A DNA stretch of 64,000 nucleotides from Pontiella desulfatans (GTDB taxonomy: Bacteria > Verrucomicrobiota > Kiritimatiellia > Kiritimatiellales > Pontiellaceae), in assembly GCF_900890425.1 (NCBI RefSeq), contig NZ_CAAHFG010000002.1, forward strand, positions 1 through 64,000, written 5' to 3'. This document shows, piece by piece, positions 32,217 to 41,119 of this stretch. How positions within the stretch are numbered: position 1 is the stretch's first letter; every line of letters begins with the position of its first letter. The position numbers and the translations under genes were made by a program. A model generated the notes under the pieces. That model saw only the letters and a program-made list of their open reading frames with translations, did no database searches and had not been told where the DNA came from.

Positions 32217-33606
32217 CGTTGGGGTCGACGATGTTTTTCCAGTCGGGATTTGTTGGACGAACCTTTGCGGCTTTGCCGCCTTGAACGGGCGGTGCGGGCG
32301 GCGCGGTTTCGAGCACTTCCCCAAGTTGACGGCGGGCGGTTTCGCCACGCTCACCGGCTTGGCCGACGGCGAGGTTGTTCCGCTGTTCAAGATCCTCGGG
32401 TACGTTGTAGAAGCCTCCGTCGCGGTAGAGCTTGAACTGCTGGTCGCGCACAAACTGCTGCCCCTTGAAGCTGCCCCAGTAGGGTTGGTAGTGGCAGAGT
32501 GTCCAGTCGCGCGGATTTCCCTTTTCGCCCTTGAGTTGCGGCAGGAAGCTGCGGCCGTCGATCGGGTCGTCCGCGCCGAGCCCGACTCCGGCCGCGTCGG
32601 CGATGGTGGTGTAGAAATCGGTAAAGTCGATCAGGTCGTCGAGCACCGCACCCTTGGGCGTGTGGCCCTTCCAGTAGGCGACGAACGGGACATGCGTGCC
32701 CATGTCGGTGGTGCCGCCTTTTCCGCCCTGGATCTTGCGGCCATCCCAGCGCGAGGTAATGCCTTTGTTCGTGCCGTTGTCGGCGGTGAACATGATGATG
32801 GTGTTCTCGAGCTGCCCAACCTCTTCCACCTTCGCCACAATCTTGCCGACGAGCTTGTCCAAGTAGTTGACCATGGCAACGAAGTTTTGTTTGGCGGCCC
32901 CCTTGGTGCTTTTGTTGGCGTCGTGCGTCCGGGGGGTGTCGCCGATGGTGTCGGGCGTGGGTACGAACGGATCGTGAACCAGCACGGTGGGATAGTAGAC
33001 GAAAAACGGAACATCCTGGTTGCGCTCGATAAAGTCGCAAACGAAGTCCGACATCATGTCGGGGCCATATTTCCCGGCATTGTCCTCCTTCGTCAGGAAC
33101 TTGCCGTTGTGCTCCAGCGGCGGACACCAGAAGCGTTCGCCGCCGCGCCCCTTGGCGCCTTTGCCCTCGGTGAGCTGCCAAAGGCAATATTCATTGAACC
33201 CCGCCTTGAAGGGGCGGGTGTTGTCCATGCAGTCTTCGGCCTGGTGGTACAACCCGTTGAGCTGCCACTTGCCGGCCACCGCGGTCTTGTAGCCCGCGGC
33301 CTGCATCATATGGCCGAAAGTTTTATCGTTCGGGTTGAGGTAGCCGAAATGGGTGTAGTTGCGGAAGTTGTACTGCCCCGTCATGATCTTCACGCGCGAT
33401 GGCGTGCAGATCGGTGCCGAATAGGCGTGCTTGAACCGGATGCCCTTGGCCGCGAGCGCATCGATGTTCGGCGTTTGATAATCCTCCGCGCCATAGCAAC
33501 CGAAACACTCCCAACTCACGTCGTCGGCCATGATCAGAATCACGTTGGGCTTGTCGGCAGCAAAGGCCGCGGTCGTGAGTAAAAGCGAGATGAGTAGGGA
33601 TTTCAT
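32212..33606 (-). CDS. Type I sulfatase, secreted
   Basis: The 464-residue protein has a signal peptide (MKSLLISLLLTTAAFA), the metal-binding LIMADDVSWE, and the formylglycine motif APICTPSRVKIMTGQ (CTPSR). TADNGTNKG gives later active-site residues. The C-terminal region is short compared with arylsulfatases A. Composition and order place it in the local sulfatase run; the four enzymes are clearly diverged paralogues, consistent with different sulfate positions in one complex polysaccharide. Confidence 0.9.
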   Translation of the reverse strand: MKSLLISLLLTTAAFAADKPNVILIMADDVSWECFGCYGAEDYQTPNIDALAAKGIRFKHAYSAPICTPSRVKIMTGQYNFRNYTHFGYLNPNDKTFGHMMQAAGYKTAVAGKWQLNGLYHQAEDCMDNTRPFKAGFNEYCLWQLTEGKGAKGRGGERFWCPPLEHNGKFLTKEDNAGKYGPDMMSDFVCDFIERNQDVPFFVYYPTVLVHDPFVPTPDTIGDTPRTHDANKSTKGAAKQNFVAMVNYLDKLVGKIVAKVEEVGQLENTIIMFTADNGTNKGITSRWDGRKIQGGKGGTTDMGTHVPFVAYWKGHTPKGAVLDDLIDFTDFYTTIADAAGVGLGADDPIDGRSFLPQLKGEKGNPRDWTLCHYQPYWGSFKGQQFVRDQQFKLYRDGGFYNVPEDLEQRNNLAVGQAGERGETARRQLGEVLETAPPAPPVQGGKAAKVRPTNPDWKNIVDPND

Positions 33607-33655
33607 GCCGTCTCCTTCTTCAGCTGTGCTGTTGCGTTCCGATGCTCGAGCACCG

Positions 33656-35047
33656 TTATTTTGATTTTGCCGGTTTAAGCGGCGTGTGCGCTTCGTCCAT
33701 CAAGCGCGCCATCCGTTCGACGATCTCCGGATGCTGGGCGGCCACATTGTTTTCTTCGCCGAGGTCGGTCTCCAGGTTGTAGAGCTCGATGGGCAGCATT
33801 TGCTTGCCCTGGTTTTTCACCGAGAGCTGAACCGCCTTCCAGTTGCCCTGGCGCAGGGCGCGGGCGGAGTATGGGCCGGACTTGCCGCGGATGAACTCGA
33901 AGTAGAGGTGGTCGTGTTCCGGTTGCTTCCCGCCCTGCAGGAGCGGGGCAATGGATTTACCGTCGGCCTGGCCGGGAACCGGCTGGCCGGTCAGCTCCGC
34001 CATGGTTGGCAGGATGTCCTGGAAGGCGCTGAGGTGGTCGCTGGTCGAGCCGGCCTTGACCGTGCCCGGCCAGCGCACGAGGAACGGGGTGCGGATGCCG
34101 CCTTCGTAGAGATCGCGCTTGATGCCGCGCAAGGGGCCGTTGGAATCCCAGAATTCCGGATTGTGCCCGCCTTCGTGGTGGCAGCCGTTGTCGCTGGCGA
34201 ACAGGACGATGGTGTTGTTGTCGATGCCCAGCTCCTTGAGCATGTCGAGCAATGTGCCGACCTGGTTGTCGAGGTTTTCCATCATCGCCGCGAAACCGGC
34301 GATGGGGTTGGTGACCGGCGGGCACGGGTCGTCTTTTCCGGCGCCGTATTTGCCGATCTTCGAATCGAACTGCGGATAGACCTTGCGCCATTTTTCGTGC
34401 AGCTCCGGCGGCGCGTGCATGGCGGCGTGCGGCACGGCGGTGGGGATGTAGGCGAAGAAGGGCTTGCCCGCCTTGGCGTTGGTCGAGATGAAGTCGAACG
34501 CGTCCTGCATGATCAGGTCGTGCACGAAGGTCTTGCCGTCGAGCGGTTCGGCCTTGCCGTTGCGGACGATGAAGTTGGGATAGTAGGTGTGGGCGATCAT
34601 CTGGCTTTTCCAGCCGCTGTAACGATCGAACCCGTGGGTCATCGGGTTCGGGTTGCCTTCGAGATCGGTATGGCCGAGCCCCCATTTGCCGAAGGCACCG
34701 GTGGCATAGCCCGCATTCTTGAAGAGGCGGGGCAGGGTGGTCATGCCGGGATCGAGCGCAAACGCGTTTTCGTCGCCGTTGCCGCGGCAGTGCACATGCC
34801 CCGGATGCTGGCCGGTCATCAGCACCGCGCGCGACGGCGAGCAGACGGTGTTGCCCGAATAGTGGTCGGTAAAGCGCATGCCCTCGGTGCCGATGCGGTC
34901 GATGTTCGGCGTCTTCAGCTTTTCCTGGCCATAGATGCCCAAATCCCCCATGCCGAGGTCGTCGGCCAGGATGTAGATTACGTTGGGTTTCGCGCTGGCC
35001 GAGCCTACGAGGGCAGCGCATAGAAGTAGTAGCAGTTTGGTTTTCAT
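33656..35047 (-). CDS. Type I sulfatase (arylsulfatase A-like), secreted
   Basis: The 463-residue protein has a signal peptide (MKTKLLLLLCAALVGSASA), YILADDLGMGDLG with the metal Asp pair, and GNTVCSPSRAVLMTGQ with the formylglycine Cys (CSPSR). FASDNGCHHEGGHNPEFWDS lies near the later active-site residues. It matches the classical arylsulfatase family better than its neighbours. It is probably periplasmic or exported; a formylglycine-generating or anaerobic maturase must act in trans, as none is in the window. Confidence 0.9.
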   Translation of the reverse strand: MKTKLLLLLCAALVGSASAKPNVIYILADDLGMGDLGIYGQEKLKTPNIDRIGTEGMRFTDHYSGNTVCSPSRAVLMTGQHPGHVHCRGNGDENAFALDPGMTTLPRLFKNAGYATGAFGKWGLGHTDLEGNPNPMTHGFDRYSGWKSQMIAHTYYPNFIVRNGKAEPLDGKTFVHDLIMQDAFDFISTNAKAGKPFFAYIPTAVPHAAMHAPPELHEKWRKVYPQFDSKIGKYGAGKDDPCPPVTNPIAGFAAMMENLDNQVGTLLDMLKELGIDNNTIVLFASDNGCHHEGGHNPEFWDSNGPLRGIKRDLYEGGIRTPFLVRWPGTVKAGSTSDHLSAFQDILPTMAELTGQPVPGQADGKSIAPLLQGGKQPEHDHLYFEFIRGKSGPYSARALRQGNWKAVQLSVKNQGKQMLPIELYNLETDLGEENNVAAQHPEIVERMARLMDEAHTPLKPAKSK

Positions 35048-35155
35048 GGTTCCCCTGGAATTGAATGGTTCCTACAAATGACGTGCCCGGCGCAACGTAT
35101 TAGACAACCGGATCGACTTGGTCCGGCGCAAAGAAAGCGGGGCCTCGGCCCCGGA

Positions 35156-36991
35156 TTATAATGCGAGCTCGACCACCTTGGTCTCATTCAGCTGGTTGGC
35201 TTCCATTCCCTTGAACGCTTTTCCATCCACCTCGACCGTGTAGGTGCCCTTCTTGAACACCTTGGGTTGGAAGGTGTCGCCTTGGATGCGCAGGCAGTAG
35301 ATCCACTCGCCGGTCGCTTCGTCGATCAGCTTGATGACGGGATTGCGCGTGCCTTTGATCTTGAGCGTCGGCAGGTGGGCGGCGGCCTTGCGGCCATAGT
35401 TGTCGGTTTGGTCGATCGTGATGGGCCATCCGGGGTAGGGCTTGTCCTTTTTGATGTCGACGTTGCGCGGCCAGCATTCCATCGTAATCCTGCGCGTCTT
35501 TTTGTTGAGGCGCACGATGCCGAAACCGGCGGCGCGGGTGGTCAGCTTGTCGCCGCCGTTGGGTGCCTTGTCCGGATTCGCGACCGCCAGGCAAGTGACG
35601 GGATTGCCGAAGGTGTCGAGGTGGTTCCCCAGGATCGGGTCTTGCCCGGGCTTCCAGCCGCCTTTGGGTTCCATCGGTTCCCACCAGCGCAGATAGAGGT
35701 TGGCGATGGACGGGACGCAGAAGGAATAGTTGGCATCGCCGAACGTTTCCACGCCGTGGTGGAACACGGTGGCGAGATGCTGGTCGCCGGCATAGTGGAA
35801 CGCATGGGCCTTGCGCAGGGCATCGACCGCCTTGTTGCGGCCGGTTTGCGGCCAGCCGTTGGAGTCGAGGTCGCCGAAGAGCCGTCCGCCGACCTTGCCG
35901 TGGATGTGCGCGCCGCCGCAGAAGATGGTTTGGGAGAGGGCCACCTTGAAGTCGGCGTCCGTCCAGTCCTGCCCCCAGGCATCCAGAAATTCAAGCTGAC
36001 GGTCGCCGAGCAATTTCAGGCCGGGTTTGTCGATCGACGTCACATCGAATTCGGCGTTGGGAACATGGTCGGCGCGGCCTTTTTCGACGACGCGCACTTC
36101 GTTGGGTCCGCTCTTGAATTTGCGGTCTTCGAGGATGGCGAAGCTGACACGGCCCCAGTTCAACTCGGTGTAGTAGACGCCGATGCCCTGCTCGATGGGC
36201 GTGGGATCATACGGGTCGGGCAGGTTGGCGGTCTGGGCCCATTCAACTTCCTTCACGTAGCTGGCCGGCATATGGTAGCCGCCATCCACGGCGCCGGGCG
36301 CGGTGGATACCTTCCCGTTTTGCCCCCACATGTTGGGTTGGCCGACATCGTGGTCGTCGGGGATCGAGACGGTTGGGCGGTCTTTGAGGATGTCCGCGAA
36401 ATCGGTGCAGAACTTGATCCAGAATTCATAATGCCGGGTGTGGTTGTAGACCTGGTCTCCGGAAAAGAAGAGCAGGTCGGCGTCGGCGGCCTTCACGTTG
36501 TCGACGAGGTCCTGCCGGGAAATGTCGCCGCCATGCCCGGCCTTGACCGAGTTGCCCGTGAAACCCGCCACCACGATCTCTTCCTGGTCGATCGGGTTTT
36601 TGCGGATAAGGCCTTCGAAGATGGCGTTCTTGCCGTGGCGCACGCGGTAGGCGGCATCCTTGGAATCGTCCCAGTCCTCGATGCGGAAGAGTGCCGTCCA
36701 GCTCAGGTCGCCGCGTTGGTTGCCATACGGGTTTTCACGAATCTTGACGCGCGAGACTTCCTTCCATCCGGCGTCCGTTTGCAGCTCCAGCCGGACGTCG
36801 CGCGCTTCCTCGGGTTTGAGCGGGAAGAGTTGCGCATTGAGCTTCAGCGCGTTGTCGTGAACCGTGTAGAGCGCGGCGGCAATCACTTGGTCGCGCGGAA
36901 CATCGAGTTCGACATAGGGATCGGCGTTCCCGTTTTTCGCGGCGTGGCTTAATGCCGCGGTAAGCAGGACGGTCAGGATCAGTCGGTTCAT
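35156..36991 (-). CDS. PhoD-like metallophosphatase, secreted
   Basis: The 611-residue protein starts at the ATG at 36991 (GGAGAAGA upstream; signal MNRLILTVLLTAALSHA) rather than at an upstream ATG. PhoD-like features are VVAGFTGNSV, LLFFSGDQVYNHTRHYEFW and SIPDDHDVGQPN, which supply metal ligands, plus the late FHYAGDQHLATVFHHG. It probably hydrolyses phosphoesters, or a related ester, outside the cell. Position among sulfatases suggests joint use of polysaccharide decorations. Confidence 0.8.
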   Translation of the reverse strand: MNRLILTVLLTAALSHAAKNGNADPYVELDVPRDQVIAAALYTVHDNALKLNAQLFPLKPEEARDVRLELQTDAGWKEVSRVKIRENPYGNQRGDLSWTALFRIEDWDDSKDAAYRVRHGKNAIFEGLIRKNPIDQEEIVVAGFTGNSVKAGHGGDISRQDLVDNVKAADADLLFFSGDQVYNHTRHYEFWIKFCTDFADILKDRPTVSIPDDHDVGQPNMWGQNGKVSTAPGAVDGGYHMPASYVKEVEWAQTANLPDPYDPTPIEQGIGVYYTELNWGRVSFAILEDRKFKSGPNEVRVVEKGRADHVPNAEFDVTSIDKPGLKLLGDRQLEFLDAWGQDWTDADFKVALSQTIFCGGAHIHGKVGGRLFGDLDSNGWPQTGRNKAVDALRKAHAFHYAGDQHLATVFHHGVETFGDANYSFCVPSIANLYLRWWEPMEPKGGWKPGQDPILGNHLDTFGNPVTCLAVANPDKAPNGGDKLTTRAAGFGIVRLNKKTRRITMECWPRNVDIKKDKPYPGWPITIDQTDNYGRKAAAHLPTLKIKGTRNPVIKLIDEATGEWIYCLRIQGDTFQPKVFKKGTYTVEVDGKAFKGMEANQLNETKVVELAL

Positions 36992-37035
36992 CTTCTCTCC
37001 ATTCTGTTGATGTTGGAATGCTTGCGGTGCTGGCC

Positions 37036-38523
37036 CTAGAATTCCATTGCGGCATTGGGCGGAAGCGGGACGTTGTTGGCCTTGCGCCAAGCGACGAGTT
37101 CGGCGAGCAGCTGCTGGGCGGTTTCTGGATTTTTTTGGGCCAGGTTGTTCGCTTCCTTCGGATCCTTCTTGAGGTCATACAGCTCCAGGTCGCCGGAGGC
37201 GAGGAACTGGATCAGCTTCATGTCGTTCTTGCGGATGATCGAGCAGGTGGGGTTGCGGTATTCGCTGGCAAGGTGCCAGAAGAGCGGGCGCTCCTTCAAC
37301 GGTTTGGGTTCGCCCTTGAAGAGGCCTGCAACCGAATCGCCATCAAGGACGCCGTTGTATTCAATGCCCGCGAGTTCCATGAAGGTCGGGAAGAGGTCGA
37401 GACCGGAAACGGCGGTCTGGGTGCGGCGGGCATCGATCCTGCCCGGCCAGTTCAGGAAGGTTGGAACGCGGATGCCGCCTTCGTAGACAAAGCCTTTCTT
37501 TCCGCGCAGCCGGTGGTTGAGGCCAATGTTCTGCCCGTTGTCGGACGTGAAGACGATCAGCGTGTTTTCGCGCAGGCCGCTTTGGTCGAGGAATTCGGTG
37601 ATGCGCCCAATGTTGTCGTCGAGCGATTCGATCATGGTGGCGTATTGCGCGGTGGTCAGCTTTTGCTTTGGGTTCTCCGTTCCCTGTCCGGAGATCGGGT
37701 CGCCGGGTTTGTTCATGTATTTTTCGGTGAGCGCCTTGCTGCGCTCAACGATGGGGCGGTGGACGGTGTAGTAGTGGAGGTTGATGAAGAAGGGGCCATC
37801 CTTGTGTTCGTCCATGAAGTGGATGGCTTCGGTGGTGAGGTGGTCGGTGAGCCATTTATCCTTCGGGTTTTTCTCGGGCATGAACGGGTTGTTGAACGGG
37901 GCCCAATAGCCGCCGGTCTTGCTTTTGTAGCCACCGATTTCCAGTGCCGGGTCGCCGCGGTAGGTGCCGCCGACATTCTTCAAGTAGCCGCGGCCCTCGG
38001 GATAATACTTCACATAGTCCGTCTTATGTTTTTCCGCCCAGCTGTAGTCCCACGGGTTGGGTTGCTTGAGCTTGGCCTTGATGGGCCATTGGGCGCCGAG
38101 TTCGAATTCGGGATAGGGGCCAACGAGGTGCCACTTGCCCAGGTGGATCGATTTGTAGCCGGCTTCGGCGAGCGGTTGGCTATACATGGTGTGCTCCTCG
38201 CCCACCGTCCAGCGCGAGAAAAGATTGTTCCGGTCGTTGCCCTTTTCCAGCACGGGCACGGTGTAGACGCCGGTGCGGAACGACTGCTTGCCGGTGGCGA
38301 TCGCCGTGCGTGATGGCGAGCAGGTCGGATACATGTAGGCGTTTTCGATTACCAGCCCGTTGTTGGCCAGCTGGTCGATGTTGGGTGTTTCATAATACAC
38401 CGAGCCATTGAAGCCCACGTCGCCATGCCCCAGGTCATCGACCAGGATAAAAACAATATTGGGTTTTGGGGCCGCAACAGCCGACCACGCACAGCACAGA
38501 CCGACCAGAAATAGTTTTTTCAT
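37036..38523 (-). CDS. Type I sulfatase, secreted
   Basis: The 495-residue protein has a signal peptide (MKKLFLVGLCCAWSAVA), FILVDDLGHGDVGFNG, and the formylglycine motif YPTCSPSRTAIATGK (CSPSR). KSIHLGKWHLVG and TSDNGQNIGLNHRL follow in order. Two tandem ATGs (38526 and 38523) are possible; 38523 gives the better spacing from GAGG. It is the largest of the four sulfatases. The second copy of the hairpin repeat lies upstream. Confidence 0.9.
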   Translation of the reverse strand: MKKLFLVGLCCAWSAVAAPKPNIVFILVDDLGHGDVGFNGSVYYETPNIDQLANNGLVIENAYMYPTCSPSRTAIATGKQSFRTGVYTVPVLEKGNDRNNLFSRWTVGEEHTMYSQPLAEAGYKSIHLGKWHLVGPYPEFELGAQWPIKAKLKQPNPWDYSWAEKHKTDYVKYYPEGRGYLKNVGGTYRGDPALEIGGYKSKTGGYWAPFNNPFMPEKNPKDKWLTDHLTTEAIHFMDEHKDGPFFINLHYYTVHRPIVERSKALTEKYMNKPGDPISGQGTENPKQKLTTAQYATMIESLDDNIGRITEFLDQSGLRENTLIVFTSDNGQNIGLNHRLRGKKGFVYEGGIRVPTFLNWPGRIDARRTQTAVSGLDLFPTFMELAGIEYNGVLDGDSVAGLFKGEPKPLKERPLFWHLASEYRNPTCSIIRKNDMKLIQFLASGDLELYDLKKDPKEANNLAQKNPETAQQLLAELVAWRKANNVPLPPNAAMEF

Positions 38524-38579
38524 CATCACCTCAAAATATTTCCTGCTATTTACAAAACAGATCCTCATGGCGAAACGGA

Positions 38580-38641
38580 GTGAACCACGAAATACACTAA
38601 ATACACTAAATACACGAAACGAAAGGAAGATGTTTCCGTGT
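38580..38641. repeat. Phrase repeat ACGAAATACACTAAATACAC
   Basis: Short tandem variants of AATACACTAA/AATACACGAA, the complement of the CGTGTATTTAGTGG phrase seen at about 15591-15612. They abut copy 2 of the hairpin repeat, which may have inserted into this phrase, since GTGTATTTCGTGG continues on its other side (38837-38849). Confidence 0.65.
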
Positions 38642-38836
38642 ATTTAGTTCCTTACATCCAAACTTCCTACCATCTTGCGTGTCATAATGAATGACCCTTT
38701 ACCTGTTTGCTTCCAGTCAATGGCACAGATTTTCAAGCAACGAATTCATGAAAAGCAACGAATGCTTCGGATGTTCGGATTCGTTGTTTTTCATACATTC
38801 GTTGCCACCTATTCCCTGCTGCGGAGCCGCGTTAGT
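38642..38836. repeat. Hairpin-bearing dispersed repeat, copy 2 (full length)
   Basis: About 195 bases with an imperfect 26-bp inverted repeat (38738-38763 and 38779-38804; 23 of 26 positions complementary) around a 15-base loop. One arm difference between the copies preserves pairing (G-T here, G-C in copy 1). It is non-coding and resembles a MITE or REP-like element. Confidence 0.85.
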
Positions 38837-38855
38837 GTATTTCGTGGTTGGTTGT

Positions 38856-40808
38856 TCAGGATGCGTAGGCGCGCACTTCGAAGATTTTCGCGGTCGGCTT
38901 GCCCCAGGTTTCGGTGATGTTGAGGCGGATGGCGGTGGCCTTGACCGATGGAAACGCGGTCTTGATCCGGCGGACGAGGTTGTTCTCGACCGTGGCCACG
39001 GTTATCCAGTCGCCGTTCACCTGCGCATCGATCGTCATGGTCTTGATGAGCTCGGGTGGCACGGTCGTATGCTGCCCGGAATTCTTGGCCGGATTCTTGT
39101 GCATGGCGATCTTCTTGTGCAGCTCGGTATCGGCCTTGAGTTCAACCGTGGAAAGTTCGACCGGCGTTTCCCAGACCACCTGAACCTCGGCCGGCAGGCC
39201 GGTCGATTCCCAATGGTGCAGCTCACCGTAGATGTCGCGCCCGATGCCGTCGGCCAGCAACTTGGCATCGCCGCTCTTGGCCGGGGAGGCAAAGAGCTTC
39301 CCGCCGTTGCGCACAAGGTCGGTCGGGTCGTTGGCCGGGCGGTTCGGGATGAACGTGTCGTCGCGGATGAGTTGTTCCTGGAGTTCGTTGATGTGCTTTT
39401 GCCCCAGCTCGCGCGGCATGATGCCCTTGCGCACGCACAGGGCGGCGGCCGTGCCGGTGGCCTGGCCCATCATGGCGCAGGTGCTGATGATGCGCGTGGA
39501 CGAGAGGGCGATATGCGTGAGGCTGGCGTTGCGGCCGGAAAGCTGCAGGTTGGGAATGTTTTTGGAGTAGAGGCTACGGTAGGGAATCTCGTAGAGCTTC
39601 TCGAAGCCCTTGTGGAAATAGCTCGCCGGTTCGTCGAGGTTTTCGATGCCGCCAGGGTTGTGCTCATCCAGCGACCAGCCGCCATAGGCCACCGCATCTT
39701 CGAAGTGTGTGTATCCGAGCAGGTCGTTCTGGGTCAGGATGTGGTCGCCCATGAAGCGGCGCGACTCGCGGCGGCCCGGGATGGAACCCACCCAATCGAG
39801 CGCCAGGTTTTCGGCTTCGGGATAGTCGCCTGAATTCTTGACGTAGTCCCAGACGCCGTAGAAGTAGGCCATCAGCTTGTGGCGAATGTTTTCGCGGTCG
39901 GCGATGATGTCGAAATCGTTGCCGACCTCGATCCACCAGAATCCTTCCTTCACCTGTTTGATCTTGCGGTGTTTGTCTTGGAAGGCCTTTTCGTGGTCGA
40001 ACGGCATGGCGTATTCCGGCGGGAAGAACGGGACGGGTTTGCCCACATCCTTGGTGATCATCATGATGCAGTCGCCCATCGTCCAACCGTCGGGCAGGTC
40101 GGGGGCATACGATTCGTTGAACTCGGCCTTGCCTTCGCGGCCGGTGCGGTATTCCGCCCCCGCGGTGGCGGCCAGCAGGCCGTCGCCCGAGCAGTCGATG
40201 AACTGCTGGGCATGGAGGGTGTATTCCGTTTCGTTGGTGTAGCCCCAGCAGACGGCGGATTTGATTTTGTTGCCCTCCATGATGGCCTCGGTCGCCTGCG
40301 TGTTGAGCATCAGCGTCAGGTTCGGTTCGCGGTTCACGTAGGCGTAGAGCACATGGTCCCAGACGGGGTAGGATTCCTGCGGGTTGTAGTGCCAGTTTTC
40401 GATCATGATTTCCTCGATGATCCCGGTCTCCCGCTCAACCGTGGGTTTTTTCTTGTCGCGCAAACCATGAACGCCGTTGACCGTCACGCGCATTTCGGAG
40501 GAGGCGTTTCCGCCGAGCACCGGGCGGTCCTGCACCAGCACCGTCTTGGCGCCGTTGCGCGCGGCGGCCACCGCGGCCGCGATGCCCGACATCCCCGCGC
40601 CGATCACGGCGACCTCGCAGTGGACGGTCTTCCTGCGGTTCGGCAACCCGGTCCGGCCGGTGCCCACCTGCATCCATTGGTCGGCGGTGCGCTCCCCCTT
40701 GGCATTGACCGGCGCGGCGGCCTCGCCGTTCATGGCCACGAACCCCACGGCTCCCACGGTGCCGGCCGATGTCTTGAAAAAGCTTCTACGTTTCATATCG
40801 ATGTTCAC
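38856..40808 (-). CDS. FAD-dependent oxidoreductase with Tat signal and C-terminal discoidin-like domain
   Basis: The 650-residue protein begins MNIDMKRRSFFKTSAGTVGA; the RRSFFK core fits a Tat signal. A Rossmann FAD-binding fold follows (EVAVIGAGMSGIAAAVAAAR, about 64-83), then LGGNASSEMR and QFIDCSGDGLLAATAGAEY, typical of the FAD_oxidored family common in polysaccharide-degrading PVC and Bacteroidetes. The last ~130 residues (AEVQVVWETPVELSTVELKA...) look like a discoidin/F5-F8-type carbohydrate-binding module. ATG 40808 is favoured by GGGAG at proper spacing. Substrate unknown. Confidence 0.82.
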   Translation of the reverse strand: MNIDMKRRSFFKTSAGTVGAVGFVAMNGEAAAPVNAKGERTADQWMQVGTGRTGLPNRRKTVHCEVAVIGAGMSGIAAAVAAARNGAKTVLVQDRPVLGGNASSEMRVTVNGVHGLRDKKKPTVERETGIIEEIMIENWHYNPQESYPVWDHVLYAYVNREPNLTLMLNTQATEAIMEGNKIKSAVCWGYTNETEYTLHAQQFIDCSGDGLLAATAGAEYRTGREGKAEFNESYAPDLPDGWTMGDCIMMITKDVGKPVPFFPPEYAMPFDHEKAFQDKHRKIKQVKEGFWWIEVGNDFDIIADRENIRHKLMAYFYGVWDYVKNSGDYPEAENLALDWVGSIPGRRESRRFMGDHILTQNDLLGYTHFEDAVAYGGWSLDEHNPGGIENLDEPASYFHKGFEKLYEIPYRSLYSKNIPNLQLSGRNASLTHIALSSTRIISTCAMMGQATGTAAALCVRKGIMPRELGQKHINELQEQLIRDDTFIPNRPANDPTDLVRNGGKLFASPAKSGDAKLLADGIGRDIYGELHHWESTGLPAEVQVVWETPVELSTVELKADTELHKKIAMHKNPAKNSGQHTTVPPELIKTMTIDAQVNGDWITVATVENNLVRRIKTAFPSVKATAIRLNITETWGKPTAKIFEVRAYAS

Positions 40809-41119
40809 TCCCGCCTAGGATCAATGGACAAAAAAGGTAATCGTTCACCCCCGGTTCCAATAGGCCTATTTCCGCAAAAAACATGCGCGAAAACGCCTTT
40901 TTGGCGAAAATGGCCAGCCTCGTTTTGCCGCCTAGTACCCAGTCATTAAATAGTTGTCCTGTCTGGCAGGATCCCAACTCGTATTTTTTTGACCGCGAAG
41001 ACACCCGTCATTTAATCCCTGTCGGAGTACTAGTTCCCGATGGCAATTTTGCCGAGGCGTGCTAGGATGCTTGCTGTTGCCCGCGCGCCGTGGGCTGGAT
41101 CAACCGGAGGATGTACGTT
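40809..41119. other. Divergent intergenic region
   Basis: About 310 bases separate the divergent oxidoreductase and phosphatase genes and must hold both promoters. I see no gene and no convincing terminator. GGAGG at 41106-41110 belongs to the downstream gene. Confidence 0.5.

Noticed and set aside
30581-40949. Long plus-strand frames of 310 to 560 codons opposite the sulfatase, phosphatase and oxidoreductase genes
   Set aside because: Every one mirrors a well-supported minus-strand gene with signal peptide and catalytic motifs; high GC at third positions keeps the antisense frame open.
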